NCBI GenBank assembly: GCA_963772225.1
Contig: CAVYWD010000004.1
Location: 310,001 to 374,000, forward strand
Direction: 5' to 3'
Source: CAVYWD01 sp963772225
GTDB taxonomy: Bacteria; Myxococcota; Myxococcia; Myxococcales; UBA5297
Length of the DNA stretch: 64,000 bases
In this document: one piece after another, positions 49,832 through 58,522 of the stretch
Layout: every line of letters begins with the position of its first letter
How positions within the stretch are numbered: position 1 is the stretch's first letter
Program-made: the position numbers and the translations under genes
The notes under the pieces: model-generated
Told to the model about the DNA's origin: nothing
Database searches by the model: none
Seen by the model: only the letters and a program-made list of their open reading frames with translations

Positions 49832-50647
49832 TCAAGGCCCAACGGCGCGCTTTCGCTCGGCGAAGGCGCGCTTGTTGCGCGCGCCCGCTCTTTCGAGCAA
49901 CGGCCGAAGGTATTTGAGCAGCGAGGGAACGAGGTAGCCGATGGTCGCGAGCTTGCCCGATGCGGCCGGGATGTCGACCTCTGCCACGCGATTCTCGATG
50001 ACGCGGACGATGGCGTTGGCGACGTCCTCGGCGGAGCTCATCGGCTGGGAGAAGACGAGGTCTGGGACCCCGGAGACGTCGCCGAAGAAAGACGTGTCGA
50101 CGGGCCCGGGACACACGGTGCCGACGTGGACGCCGCGCTCGGCGAGCTCGGCCGAGAGCGCGCGAGAGAAGGCGCGCAGGCCCGCCTTCGTCGCGCTGTA
50201 CGTCGCTTCGTGAGGCACGGGCACCTTCCCCGCCAGGCTCGCCACATTGACGATGGCCGCGCCTCGCGCGAGATGCGGGAGAGCGGCGCGGGTGAGCAGA
50301 ATCGGCGCCGCGAGGTTCGTCTCGAGCACCGCGACGAGCTCGTCGGCGCCGCGCTCCTCGACCGCTCCGCGGTGGTTGACGCCAGCGTTGTTCACCAGCA
50401 CGTCCAGTCGGCCAAACCGCGCCACTACCCTGTCCGGCAACTGCGCGAGACCTTCGCGGTCCGTGACATCGAGGGGAAAGCTCGCCGCCCGCTCGGTCCC
50501 CAGGTCGGCGACGAGCTTCTCGAGGGCGCCGGCGGAGCGCGCGACGAGGGCGACGCGCGCGCCGCGGCCGGCGGCGGCCCGCGCAAAGGCCAATCCAATT
50601 CCGCTCGAGGCGCCGGTGATGAGAGCGACCTTCTCGGCCCAATTCAT
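49832..50647 (-). CDS. short-chain dehydrogenase/reductase (SDR)
   Basis: 271 aa. Cofactor loop TGASSGIGLAFA (11-22), NNAG (about 89-92), catalytic Ser in NVASLAGK and the YxxxK pair in YSATKAG. Classical NAD(P)H-dependent SDR of about the usual size. The start overlaps the TetR gene's stop (ATGA), so they form one operon. By context it may act on an intermediate of the aromatic-degradation genes on the other side of the regulator; substrate unproven. Confidence 0.92.
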   Translation of the reverse strand: MNWAEKVALITGASSGIGLAFARAAAGRGARVALVARSAGALEKLVADLGTERAASFPLDVTDREGLAQLPDRVVARFGRLDVLVNNAGVNHRGAVEERGADELVAVLETNLAAPILLTRAALPHLARGAAIVNVASLAGKVPVPHEATYSATKAGLRAFSRALSAELAERGVHVGTVCPGPVDTSFFGDVSGVPDLVFSQPMSSAEDVANAIVRVIENRVAEVDIPAASGKLATIGYLVPSLLKYLRPLLERAGARNKRAFAERKRAVGP

Positions 50648-51417
50648 GAACGAACCTTTGAGGCCTGGGCCGGTGTCGAGGGCTTCGCCGCTCCGCTCGA
50701 AAGTGGGCGCTGTGCAATGGCCCGAGCCTCCGAGAATGGAAGACCGAGCGTGTGAAGGAGCGCCACCGCGGTGCGCTCGGGCAGCCCGTCCGTCGAGACA
50801 CCCATTCGCTCGAGCACCGCGGTGTCGTCGGGCGTGAGCTGCACCTTTGCGCCGATCGCTCCGAGGATGGCGGAGCCGACCATGACGAAGCCCAGGAGCA
50901 GGTCAGGCACGGTGAACCGGCCGGCGTCGACCCCTCGCATAAGGTCGCGCATCAGGCGAGGTCCGAGCCCTCGGGTGATGCCCCGACCTCCGCACGTCTC
51001 CCGGATGAGCAACTGGCCCCACAACGGCTCCCGCTGCGCGCGCAGCACCGCGTGCCGGATGCTGACGGCGATGACCTCGGCGGGGTCCTCGACGCTCGCC
51101 GTCTGGCGATCGAGAGCGTCGCCGAACTCTTCGAAGAGCTGCTGCGTCAGCGCGTCGTGGATGGCCTCCTTCGAGGGGAAGTGGTTGTAGAACGAGCCGA
51201 AGCCCACGTCGGCGGCTTCGGTGATCTCGTTGATCGGCACCGCGTCGACGCCCCGCTCAGCGAACAGCCGAAAGGCAGCCTGAAGGAGCCGCTCCCGGGT
51301 GGCGCGCCTGCGTCGCTCCCCTCGCGACGCCGATTCAGGAGGGGGCGGCTCGGCGGCGCGCACGGGCTTTCTTTGCGAAGTCTCGGCCCTTTTTCGTCTG
51401 TTCGCTGGAGTGGGCAT
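50644..51417 (-). CDS. TetR-family transcriptional regulator
   Basis: 257 aa from the ATG at 51417; an ATG at 51444 is also in frame. The TetR helix-turn-helix is at about residues 40-85: RERLLQAAFRLFAERGVDAV, then ITEAADVGFGSFYNHFPSKE. A helical ligand-binding domain follows. The N-terminal ~35 residues are Arg/Pro/Glu-rich. It is divergent from the dioxygenase gene across a 93-base gap and probably represses both directions, responding to an aromatic ligand. Confidence 0.9.
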   Translation of the reverse strand: MPTPANRRKRAETSQRKPVRAAEPPPPESASRGERRRRATRERLLQAAFRLFAERGVDAVPINEITEAADVGFGSFYNHFPSKEAIHDALTQQLFEEFGDALDRQTASVEDPAEVIAVSIRHAVLRAQREPLWGQLLIRETCGGRGITRGLGPRLMRDLMRGVDAGRFTVPDLLLGFVMVGSAILGAIGAKVQLTPDDTAVLERMGVSTDGLPERTAVALLHTLGLPFSEARAIAQRPLSSGAAKPSTPAQASKVRS

Positions 51418-51449
51418 GGCAGTGAAATGAGCATAGCTCCCAATCATTG

Positions 51450-51477
51450 TTGACACAACTATCACTTCTGATACTCT
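51450..51477 (+). promoter_or_regulatory. candidate sigma-70-like promoter for the dioxygenase operon
   Basis: TTGACA at 51450-51455, then 16 bases, then TACTCT at 51472-51477, in a locally AT-rich patch (uncommon in this window) between the divergent TetR and dioxygenase starts. The dioxygenase ATG at 51511 has GGGAG 6-7 bases upstream. A TetR operator should overlap this region. Confidence 0.5.
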
Positions 51478-51510
51478 GATCCAGTCACCAGCACCTACCG
51501 GGAGCGACTC

Positions 51511-52584
51511 ATGCCCGTCCAGCGAGCCGCGGAGCCTTCGCGGCACCCCTCACCCGCGGCCAAAGCAGTTGCCCTGACTCATCTCGTCTTCGGGCGGCCG
51601 GCGCTCGCGCAGGCCGAGCGCTTCCTCACCGACTTCGGTCTCGTCCCCCAGAGTCGCACGGCCGACGCCTTGTACCTGCGCGCCGCCGGCCCGCGAGCGT
51701 ACTGCTACCGAGTCGAGGCGAGCCGGCGGGCGCGCTTCATCGGCTTTGGCCTCGCGGTGGGGACCCGGGAAGACCTCGAGGCCGTGTCTCGCCTTCCGGG
51801 CGCGAGCGCGCTCTCGGCGTCGAGGCATCCGGGAGGGGGTGACGTCGTGGTTCTCAAGGACCCGTCCGGCTTCGTCGTCGAGGTCACCTACGGCCAGCAG
51901 CCGGTCGAGCCGCTCCCTCACCGCGCCGCGATTCCGATGAACACCGGGGATGCCAAGCCGCGCGTCAACGCGACTCAGCGGCCGCCCACCTCGCCGCCCG
52001 AGGTGCTGCAGCTCGGGCACGTGGCGCTCGAGCTCGCCGACTTCCAGGAGACGTGCGCGTGGTACACCCGCAACTTCGGCTTCATCCCGAGCGACGTTCT
52101 GGTGCTCCCCGACGGCTCACCGGCGGGGGTCTTCCTCCGTTTGGACCTCGGCGCGACGCCGGCCGACCACCACACGGTGACGCTGGTGCAGGGGGTCGTC
52201 CCGACGTTCAACCACGCGGCCTTCGAAGTGGTCGACGCGGACGCCGTCGGCATGGGCCACCAGGTCATGCGAGAGGCTGGCTGGCAGCACGCCTGGGGAA
52301 TCGGGCGCCATATCCTCGGTAGCCAGGTATTCGACTACTGGCGGGACCCCTGCGGCTGCAAGCACGAGCACTACAGCGACGGCGACCTGTTCACCGAGGA
52401 GTCGCCTGCCGGGGTCCACGAGGTCAGCAGGAAGGCGATGGCGCAGTGGGGCCCGCCGATGCCGCGCTCGTTCACCAAGCCCCGGCTCACGCCAGGTCTG
52501 ATCGCCGCCGTCGTGGCCAACGTCCGGCGCAGCCCGGACCTCTCCGTCGGCAAGCTCATCGCGCTGGCCCGCATGTTCGGGTGA
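51511..52584 (+). CDS. extradiol ring-cleavage dioxygenase (VOC family, type I)
   Basis: 357 aa, two vicinal-oxygen-chelate domains. The N-terminal one (about 20-130) is structural. The C-terminal one carries the iron ligands: His in LGHVALELAD, His in FNHAAFEVVD, and the region of the third ligand (Glu) in CKHEHYSDGDLF, with the active-site His/Tyr nearby. It should open a catechol ring next to a hydroxyl (meta cleavage) with O2. Followed by an FAH hydrolase and a flavin hydroxylase, as in hydroxyphenylpropionate-type pathways. Confidence 0.87.
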   Translation: MPVQRAAEPSRHPSPAAKAVALTHLVFGRPALAQAERFLTDFGLVPQSRTADALYLRAAGPRAYCYRVEASRRARFIGFGLAVGTREDLEAVSRLPGASALSASRHPGGGDVVVLKDPSGFVVEVTYGQQPVEPLPHRAAIPMNTGDAKPRVNATQRPPTSPPEVLQLGHVALELADFQETCAWYTRNFGFIPSDVLVLPDGSPAGVFLRLDLGATPADHHTVTLVQGVVPTFNHAAFEVVDADAVGMGHQVMREAGWQHAWGIGRHILGSQVFDYWRDPCGCKHEHYSDGDLFTEESPAGVHEVSRKAMAQWGPPMPRSFTKPRLTPGLIAAVVANVRRSPDLSVGKLIALARMFG

Positions 52585-52613
52585 GCTGCCTCTGCAGTCT
52601 TTGGGAAAGACCC

Positions 52614-53572
52614 ATGATCGTCCATGTCGTTCGCTATTCGCATTCCGGCCGAGTGTGCTGGGGCGTCGTTCGCGGAAACCTGGTGACGCCCATTCCGGCG
52701 ACTTCCCCACCACCGGGGATTTCATTCGAGGGGTCACCGTCCCGGCGCTTCACCCGCTCGTCGGACCCGCGCTCGAGCTCACCGAGGTCGCGGTGCTGTC
52801 GCCGGTCACTGGCAACCAGCAGTTCGTCTGCCAGGGCGCCAACTACCGCCGGCACATGATCGAATCCGGGGTCGACCCAGACGCCAAGGCGTTCAATATG
52901 ATCTTCACGAAGGCGTCTTCGTGCATCGCCCCGGCGGACGCCGACGTGGTGAAGCCCAGCCGAGTGCGCTTGCTCGACTACGAAATCGAGCTCGGCCTGG
53001 TGCTCCGGTGCGACATCCGCGGCCGAGTGCAGGTGCGCGACGCCAACCTCCACGAATACGTCGCTGGCGCCGTCATCGTGAACGACTACTCCGCGCGGGA
53101 CGTGCAGCTCCCCGAGATGCAGTTCTACAAAGGCAAGTCGTTCCGCACGTTCGGCCCGGTCGGTCCGCGGCTGGCGCTGCTGGAGCGCGAGGACCTCCCC
53201 CTGCTCCGCAAGCTCAGGCTCCGCCTGACCGTCAACGGCGCGGTTCGGCAGAGCGACACCACCGAGAACCTCGTGTACGGCCCGGCCGAGACGTTGTCGG
53301 AGCTCTCCGGCGTGCACGACTTCGCCGCCGGCGACCTGCTCTCGACCGGCACGCCCGCGGGCTGCGCGCTGTCGGTGCCCTCGCCCGCGATTCAGCGCAT
53401 CGCCGCGCTTCTGCCGGAGAAGACGCGATGGAAGCTCTTCCTCTCGGCTCAAGCCCGCCGCGCTCAGTACCTCCGCCCGGGCGACCTCGTCGAGGCCAGC
53501 ATTCGCTCCGAGGATGGCCGCGTCGATCTCGGCATGCAGCGCAACCGCATCGTCGAGGAGGCCGAAGCGTAG
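52614..53572 (+). CDS. fumarylacetoacetate hydrolase (FAH) family protein, frameshifted near the N-terminus
   Basis: Start ATG 52614 behind GGGAAAGA. The first ~27 codons (MIVHVVRYSHSGRVCWGVV, then RGNLVTPI) are the normal FAH N-domain opening. At about 52692-52700 the frame must shift to continue as GDFPTTGDFIRG, then VTGNQQFVCQGANYRRH. From there the catalytic domain is intact: metal ligands in DYEIELGLVL (Glu, Glu) and VNDYSARDVQ (Asp), and the STGTPAGC loop. Family enzymes hydrolyse or decarboxylate the ring-fission product. Either a recent mutation or a sequencing error; the downstream frame alone opens at 52601. Confidence 0.85.
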
Positions 53573-53616
53573 GCGACCCCGCAATCCCTTCAAACCGTTC
53601 AAGCCTGGAGGACGCA

Positions 53617-55188
53617 ATGACGACTCGTCTCGAGGATGTGGACGTTCTGATTGTTGGCTATGGTCCGGTCGGCGCCGCGATCGCCGGCCTGCTCGGTAAA
53701 TACGGCGTCCGAACCCTGGTCGTCGACAAGTCTCCTGGAATCTTCATGGCTCCCCGGGCAATCGCCTTGGACAACGAGGCGCTCCGGATTCTCCAGATGG
53801 TCGGGATTCCCCCCGACGCCTTCGCTCAGGTCTCGATTCCCTACGTCCGGCTGCACAGCCCGCGCCTCGGCCAGTTCGCCCAAATCAACACCGCCGGGTC
53901 GATCGACGGATACCCGAAGCTGGTGACGTTCTATCAGCCCGAGCTCGAGCAATTGCTGCGCGCCAACGCCGAGCGGCAGCCGGGGGCCTCGGTCCGAACT
54001 GGGTTGGAGATGGTGCGATTCACCGAGGAGCCCGACGGAGTGACCGTCGTGCTGCGGGCGGGCGACGGCGCCGAGGAGGTGGTGCGAGCCAAGTACTTGG
54101 TGGGGGCCGACGGCGCGAGCTCGAAGATCCGTGCGGCCATCGGCGAGGACTTCGATGGGATGACCTACGGGGAGGACTGGCTCGTCGTCGATGGGCTGGA
54201 CGTGCCGGGGGAATTCGACCACGTGGAGTTCCTGTGCAATCCCGCTCGCCCGGCGGTCCACATGATCGCCCCGGGCGGTCGCCATCGTTGGGAGTTCATG
54301 CTCCGGCCGGGCGAGACGCGCGAGCAGATGGAGAAGGACTCGACCGTCGAAGAGCTCCTGAGGCCCTGGGGCGAACCCGGGACGATCCGCATCGAGCGCA
54401 AGGCCGTCTATCGCTTCCAAGCCCGCGTCTGCGCCCGCTTCAGCAAAGGGCGCGTGTTCCTCGCCGGCGACGCGGCCCACCTCACCCCGCCGTTCGTCGG
54501 ACAGGGGTTGGTGGCCGGGTTGCGCGACGCGGCCAACCTCTCCTGGAAGCTCGCCTGGGTCGTTCAGGGGCGCGCGGCGCCGAGCATCCTGGACACCTAC
54601 GACCAGGAGCGCCGCCCGCACGCGGCGAAAATGATCGCGCTGGCGCGTTGGATGGGCTGGCTGGTGATGCCTCAGTCGCGCGTGCGCGCCCTGGCCCTCC
54701 ACGGAGGCATGCACCTCCTCCGCGGTCTTCCTCAATTCCGGTCTTTCATCGGTGAGCTGGGAATCAAGCCGGTGAATTCGTACCGCGAGGGCCTCTTCGC
54801 GGGCGGGCGCGGAGCACTCCAACGCGGGTCGTGGTTCCCACAGGGGCTGGTTCGGGACGTCGCCGGAGGGCTCGCCCTCAGCGACGACCTCCTGGGCCCA
54901 GGCTTTTCCGTCGTCGGCATGGGGGCGAACCCGGCGGACACGCTGCCGCCGAGTGCCACGCGTGCCTGGAGCGATGCCGGGGGCTCCTTCGTCGAGGTTC
55001 GGCCCCGTGGACGGGCGCCCAACCGCGAGGCGAGCGAGGACCTCGACAACACCCTCGTGCCCGGCGCCGCGCCGTTCGGCTGGTGCGTCGTGCTCCGACC
55101 GGATCGCACCGTCCTCCACGATGGACCGTTGGGGGACGCCGCGACCGTGGTGAGTGAGTCTCTGGCGCTCCTCCGGCAGGAGGCGTGA
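53617..55188 (+). CDS. FAD-dependent aromatic monooxygenase (MhpA-like hydroxylase)
   Basis: 523 aa from the ATG at 53617 with TGGAGG upstream. FAD-binding fold: VLIVGYGPVGAAIAGLLGKYG (dinucleotide loop, shown as GYGPVG), the DG motif in LVGADGASSKIR, and the late FAD motif GDAAHLTPPFVGQGL. It belongs to the class A flavoprotein hydroxylases (3-(3-hydroxyphenyl)propionate hydroxylase and resorcinol/phenol hydroxylase type), using NADPH and O2 to add the ortho hydroxyl before ring cleavage. Length fits the family. Last gene of the operon. Confidence 0.92.
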   Translation: MTTRLEDVDVLIVGYGPVGAAIAGLLGKYGVRTLVVDKSPGIFMAPRAIALDNEALRILQMVGIPPDAFAQVSIPYVRLHSPRLGQFAQINTAGSIDGYPKLVTFYQPELEQLLRANAERQPGASVRTGLEMVRFTEEPDGVTVVLRAGDGAEEVVRAKYLVGADGASSKIRAAIGEDFDGMTYGEDWLVVDGLDVPGEFDHVEFLCNPARPAVHMIAPGGRHRWEFMLRPGETREQMEKDSTVEELLRPWGEPGTIRIERKAVYRFQARVCARFSKGRVFLAGDAAHLTPPFVGQGLVAGLRDAANLSWKLAWVVQGRAAPSILDTYDQERRPHAAKMIALARWMGWLVMPQSRVRALALHGGMHLLRGLPQFRSFIGELGIKPVNSYREGLFAGGRGALQRGSWFPQGLVRDVAGGLALSDDLLGPGFSVVGMGANPADTLPPSATRAWSDAGGSFVEVRPRGRAPNREASEDLDNTLVPGAAPFGWCVVLRPDRTVLHDGPLGDAATVVSESLALLRQEA

Positions 55189-55368
55189 GGGTTCTCGCGC
55201 GAGCGGCACGGCTCGCCCACCTTCACCTCGACCGCCCAACGGGATCACGATGAATCTGCACGCGCAAGCGACCTGCGCCGGCCAAGGCTCACCCGAAATG
55301 CCGCTGCCGGGGCTCTCTGTCTTCGGCCGAAGTCGAGTGCTTGGGAAGCCGAGCTCGGAGCCCCGCCG

Positions 55369-56298
55369 ATGGTCGTCAACCTGGTGCTCACGCTCTGCCT
55401 GTCTGCGGCACAGGGCGACCTCGGCGCCAACCCCTACCTCGTCAAGGCGAGAGGTCTCTACGCATCACAGCGCTTCGTCGAGGCTCGCCGCCAGCTCGAG
55501 ATCGCTCTCGAGGTCCCCAGCATGGAGTCGAGCCAGAAGGTCGATGCGCTCGATCTCCTGGCCCGTTGCCAGATCGCCGAGGGGAAGCGCGCTCAGGCTG
55601 AAGAGGCGTTCGCGCGCGCGCTGACCCTGGACCCGCACTGGGAGCCCGATCGCAGCGCCTCTCCCAAGGTCCTCGAGGTGTTCGACGCCGCCAAGTCGAA
55701 GCTCTTCGCTCGCCCGTACGCCGCCCTTCGCGAGCTCGTGGCGCCGCCGATGCACCTGCGCGCAGCGGTGGTGGATCCCTGGAAATGCGTCGCTCGAGTG
55801 TTGTTGGTGAGCCAAACGGTCGGGCAGCGCTCGTGGCTGGAGCGGGAGCTCCTCCTGGTCGAGCACGTGGCTTCGTTCGATTTCGGCACCGCCCCGCAGA
55901 CCGAGCGATGGTACCTCGAAGCCCGCGACGAATCCGGCGCGACCCTCGCGCGGCTGGGCTCGTCGAAGAAGCCTTTCCCCCTCGAGGTCCGCTCCCGCGC
56001 GCCCGAGGAAGCCCTCGCGCCGCAATCGGTGAGGCCCGAGCCGCCCGGTGGCACCCACATCCGCGCCAAGAAGACGAGCGCGTGGGCCGTTGCCGGAGGG
56101 GCTCTCGCCGCGGCGGTCGCAGGCGTGGTGCTGCTGGTGCAGTCGCGCCGAGCGGCGGCAGATGCCCGCTCCGAGGAGTGGGCCGATTCGGCGCGCGACC
56201 GACAGGTGCGCGCCGCCAACGAGGCGCGCTGGGCGGTCGGCCTGCTCTCCACCGCCGGGGGCGCGGCGGCGACCTCCACGGTGTTGTTCGTATGGTGA
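55369..56298 (+). CDS. TPR-containing exported protein with two C-terminal membrane segments
   Basis: 309 aa from the ATG at 55369 (GGAG about 9 bases upstream). Short signal-like start (NLVLTLCLSAAQG), TPR helices at about 22-95 (LYASQRFVEARRQLEIAL, then KRAQAEEAFARALTLDPHW), a beta domain, and two hydrophobic helices (AVAGGALAAAVAGVVLLV and WAVGLLSTAGGAAATSTVLF) around a charged loop. The design parallels the kinase-partner proteins at 6775-7806. First gene of the kinase/FHA-activator cluster. Confidence 0.72.
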   Translation: MVVNLVLTLCLSAAQGDLGANPYLVKARGLYASQRFVEARRQLEIALEVPSMESSQKVDALDLLARCQIAEGKRAQAEEAFARALTLDPHWEPDRSASPKVLEVFDAAKSKLFARPYAALRELVAPPMHLRAAVVDPWKCVARVLLVSQTVGQRSWLERELLLVEHVASFDFGTAPQTERWYLEARDESGATLARLGSSKKPFPLEVRSRAPEEALAPQSVRPEPPGGTHIRAKKTSAWAVAGGALAAAVAGVVLLVQSRRAAADARSEEWADSARDRQVRAANEARWAVGLLSTAGGAAATSTVLFVW

Positions 56299-56321
56299 AC
56301 GCTCGCGTAATGTAGAGCTTC

Positions 56322-56933
56322 ATGAAGAAATGGGTCGCTTCGATAATTGCCGCCGGAATGCTGCCGGCCTGTCTGCCGGATACGCTCGACGTCGCGGGCA
56401 AGCGCTGCTCCGCAGATCGACCCTGCGGCCCGGGCTTCCTCTGCGTCGAAGGTGGGTGCGCTGCCGACACGGGGAGCCACCCCTCAAACCTGCTCACGAA
56501 TGGCGACTTCGAGCGCAGCTCGCAGCCGGAAGGCTGGGTCTCCCTCACCGGCGTCCCGCTCGCGACCGAATCCTATGCCGTCCATGAAGGCGCGCGAGCG
56601 TTGAGCGTCGGCTTGGGAGCCATAGGCCTGTGGCCGACGGTCCCGCCGGTCTCCTCGTCTCAGGCGGATGCGCTCTACTGCGCACGCGCCTTTGCCTGGG
56701 GCTCCGGCGCCAACGTCGTGCTGTCGATCCTGGAAGGGGACACCGCGAACCCGGTCGCCTCGTTCGAAAGTCCGGCGCTCACCACCTCCGGAAAGTGGAC
56801 CGAGATGGATTCGCAAGGTCGGGCGCACGGCGGAAATCCGCTCACGGTCGAGGTTCGGTCCACGGCGATTCTAGATACGTATTGCGTCGACGACATCGAG
56901 CTCTGGATTTCGGCGGGTTCGACGTGCGAATAG
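56322..56933 (+). CDS. lipoprotein with NGDFE-type carbohydrate-binding-like domain
   Basis: 203 aa. Lipobox Cys17 (AAGMLPAC) gives a lipid anchor. A Cys cluster (CSADRPCGPGFLCVEGGCA) is followed by a beta-sandwich opening LLTNGDFERS, typical of CBM_4_9/DUF642-like jelly-roll modules, ending DTYCVDDIELWIS. It probably lies on the cell surface or periplasm and binds a glycan or another protein. Its end overlaps the likely kinase start, suggesting it is the extracytoplasmic partner of that kinase. Confidence 0.75.
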   Translation: MKKWVASIIAAGMLPACLPDTLDVAGKRCSADRPCGPGFLCVEGGCAADTGSHPSNLLTNGDFERSSQPEGWVSLTGVPLATESYAVHEGARALSVGLGAIGLWPTVPPVSSSQADALYCARAFAWGSGANVVLSILEGDTANPVASFESPALTTSGKWTEMDSQGRAHGGNPLTVEVRSTAILDTYCVDDIELWISAGSTCE

Positions 56934-58522
56934 CCCGGCAGGCCACCGAGTCGGTCGACGTGCAGCCCGTCGAGGCCCCCAGAACCGGCTGGCGCGTGGG
57001 CGAATACGAGCTGCTCTCCCGCATCGCCGTGGGCGGGATGGGCGAGGTCTTCGTCGCGCGCAAGGCAGGCCGAGGCGCGTTCGAGAAGAGGGTCGCGCTC
57101 AAGCTCATGCTGCCGCACCTTTCGCAGGAGCCCGAGCTCGTCCACCGCTTCCTCGAGGAGGCGCGCATCGCCGCGCAGATGAACCACCCGAACCTGGTGC
57201 AGGTGTTCGAAGTCGGCGAGGCCGATGGCCGGCACTACCTGGCCATGGCTCTGGTCGAAGGAGTCTCGCTGGCGCGGCTCCTCAAGGCCTGCCAACGGCC
57301 CGACGAGCTCCTCCCTCTCCCCGTGGTCCGCTTGGTGGCGATCGGTTTGTGCGAAGGCTTGGCCTACGCGCATGACCTCAGGGACCGAAGCGGCCGCCCC
57401 TTGGAAGTCGTGCACCGCGACGTCAACCCCTACAACGTGCTCATCTCCGCGACCGGAGCTGTGCAGGTGGCCGACTTTGGGGTCGCCAAGGCGGCGGGGA
57501 GCCTGCACCGCACATTGCCTGGACGGGTGCTCGGAAAGCTCGCGTACCTGGCCCCCGAGCAGCTCGCCGCCGGGGCGCGGGTCGATCGCCAGACCGACCT
57601 CTACGCGGCGGCGCTGACCCTCTACGAGACCGCGACCGGGGTCTCGCCCTTCGAGCGCGACAGCGAAGCCGCCACCCTCGACGCAGTTCGCCAGGCTTCT
57701 CTGCCCGACCCGCGCGAGCGGCGCCCGATGATCGACCCTCGCATGGCTGCGGCGATCATGCGGGGGGCCGACCGAGATCCCGCGCGGCGGTTCTCGAGCG
57801 CCAAGGCGATGCTGGAAGAGCTCCTGGACGGACCGGTAGCGCGGCCGAGCGAGTTGGGCGAACAGGTCAAGCTCCGGTGCCCCGAGGATATCGAGGCGCT
57901 GCGCGAGAGCCTCAGCTCGCCGGCGAGCTCGACTCGGACCCGCTCGCTGGCTGCCGACCGCCTGCCGCCCGCGTCCCTCTTGCGAAGCCGAAGGGTCAAA
58001 ACGGCTGCCGCCGTCCTTGCGGCAGCGACGGCGGCCGTCGGGCTCGCGCTCCTCGTGAGTCACGGCCAGCAGGCGCAGCTCGAGGCGCCGCGAGGCGGCC
58101 TCCCTACGGGACCGCGACCAGAGGTCGCGCACCCCGACCCAGCGGCGGAGACTTCGGGCGCCGAAGCGCCCAACAGTGCCCTGCCGCGTCTCGAAATGCC
58201 CGATGCGCATATCGGGGCGCCGGCTCCGGAAATTGCATCGCCTGCGCCGATGGCCGCGCCATCGCCTCGTCGCGAAGGAAAAGCCGCCTCTGCGGTGCCC
58301 AAAAAGGCGCGCATCGGCTATTTGTCCGCAGACGCATCTCCCTGGGCGTCGGTCATCGTCGACGGAAAGGAAATCGATATGACCCCCATCTCTCGCTACC
58401 CGCTTCCCGTGGGGACCCATCAGGTCGTGTTCCGCAACGCACAATTGGGCAAGGAGCAGCGCAGGGTCATCCGCATCGAGGAGAATCGGGTGAAGCCGAT
58501 TCGCGCGGAGCTCGGGCCGTGA
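56924..58522 (+). CDS. Ser/Thr protein kinase, membrane-anchored, with PEGA-like C-terminus
   Basis: 532 aa from a GTG at 56924 that overlaps the lipoprotein's stop; a GTG at 56960 is the alternative and there is no early ATG. Kinase: IAVGGMGEVF (34-43), VALK Lys60, HRDVNPYN (164-171) and DFG 184-186. The HRDVNPYN loop has Asn where most kinases have Lys after Asp-x, a variant common in myxobacterial kinases, so activity is still plausible. A membrane span is at about 358-378, then a Pro/Ala linker and a PEGA-type domain (about 465-530, VIVDGKEIDMTPI). The stop is shared with the FHA activator start (GTGA), pointing to kinase-regulator coupling. Confidence 0.92.
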   Translation: MRIARQATESVDVQPVEAPRTGWRVGEYELLSRIAVGGMGEVFVARKAGRGAFEKRVALKLMLPHLSQEPELVHRFLEEARIAAQMNHPNLVQVFEVGEADGRHYLAMALVEGVSLARLLKACQRPDELLPLPVVRLVAIGLCEGLAYAHDLRDRSGRPLEVVHRDVNPYNVLISATGAVQVADFGVAKAAGSLHRTLPGRVLGKLAYLAPEQLAAGARVDRQTDLYAAALTLYETATGVSPFERDSEAATLDAVRQASLPDPRERRPMIDPRMAAAIMRGADRDPARRFSSAKAMLEELLDGPVARPSELGEQVKLRCPEDIEALRESLSSPASSTRTRSLAADRLPPASLLRSRRVKTAAAVLAAATAAVGLALLVSHGQQAQLEAPRGGLPTGPRPEVAHPDPAAETSGAEAPNSALPRLEMPDAHIGAPAPEIASPAPMAAPSPRREGKAASAVPKKARIGYLSADASPWASVIVDGKEIDMTPISRYPLPVGTHQVVFRNAQLGKEQRRVIRIEENRVKPIRAELGP

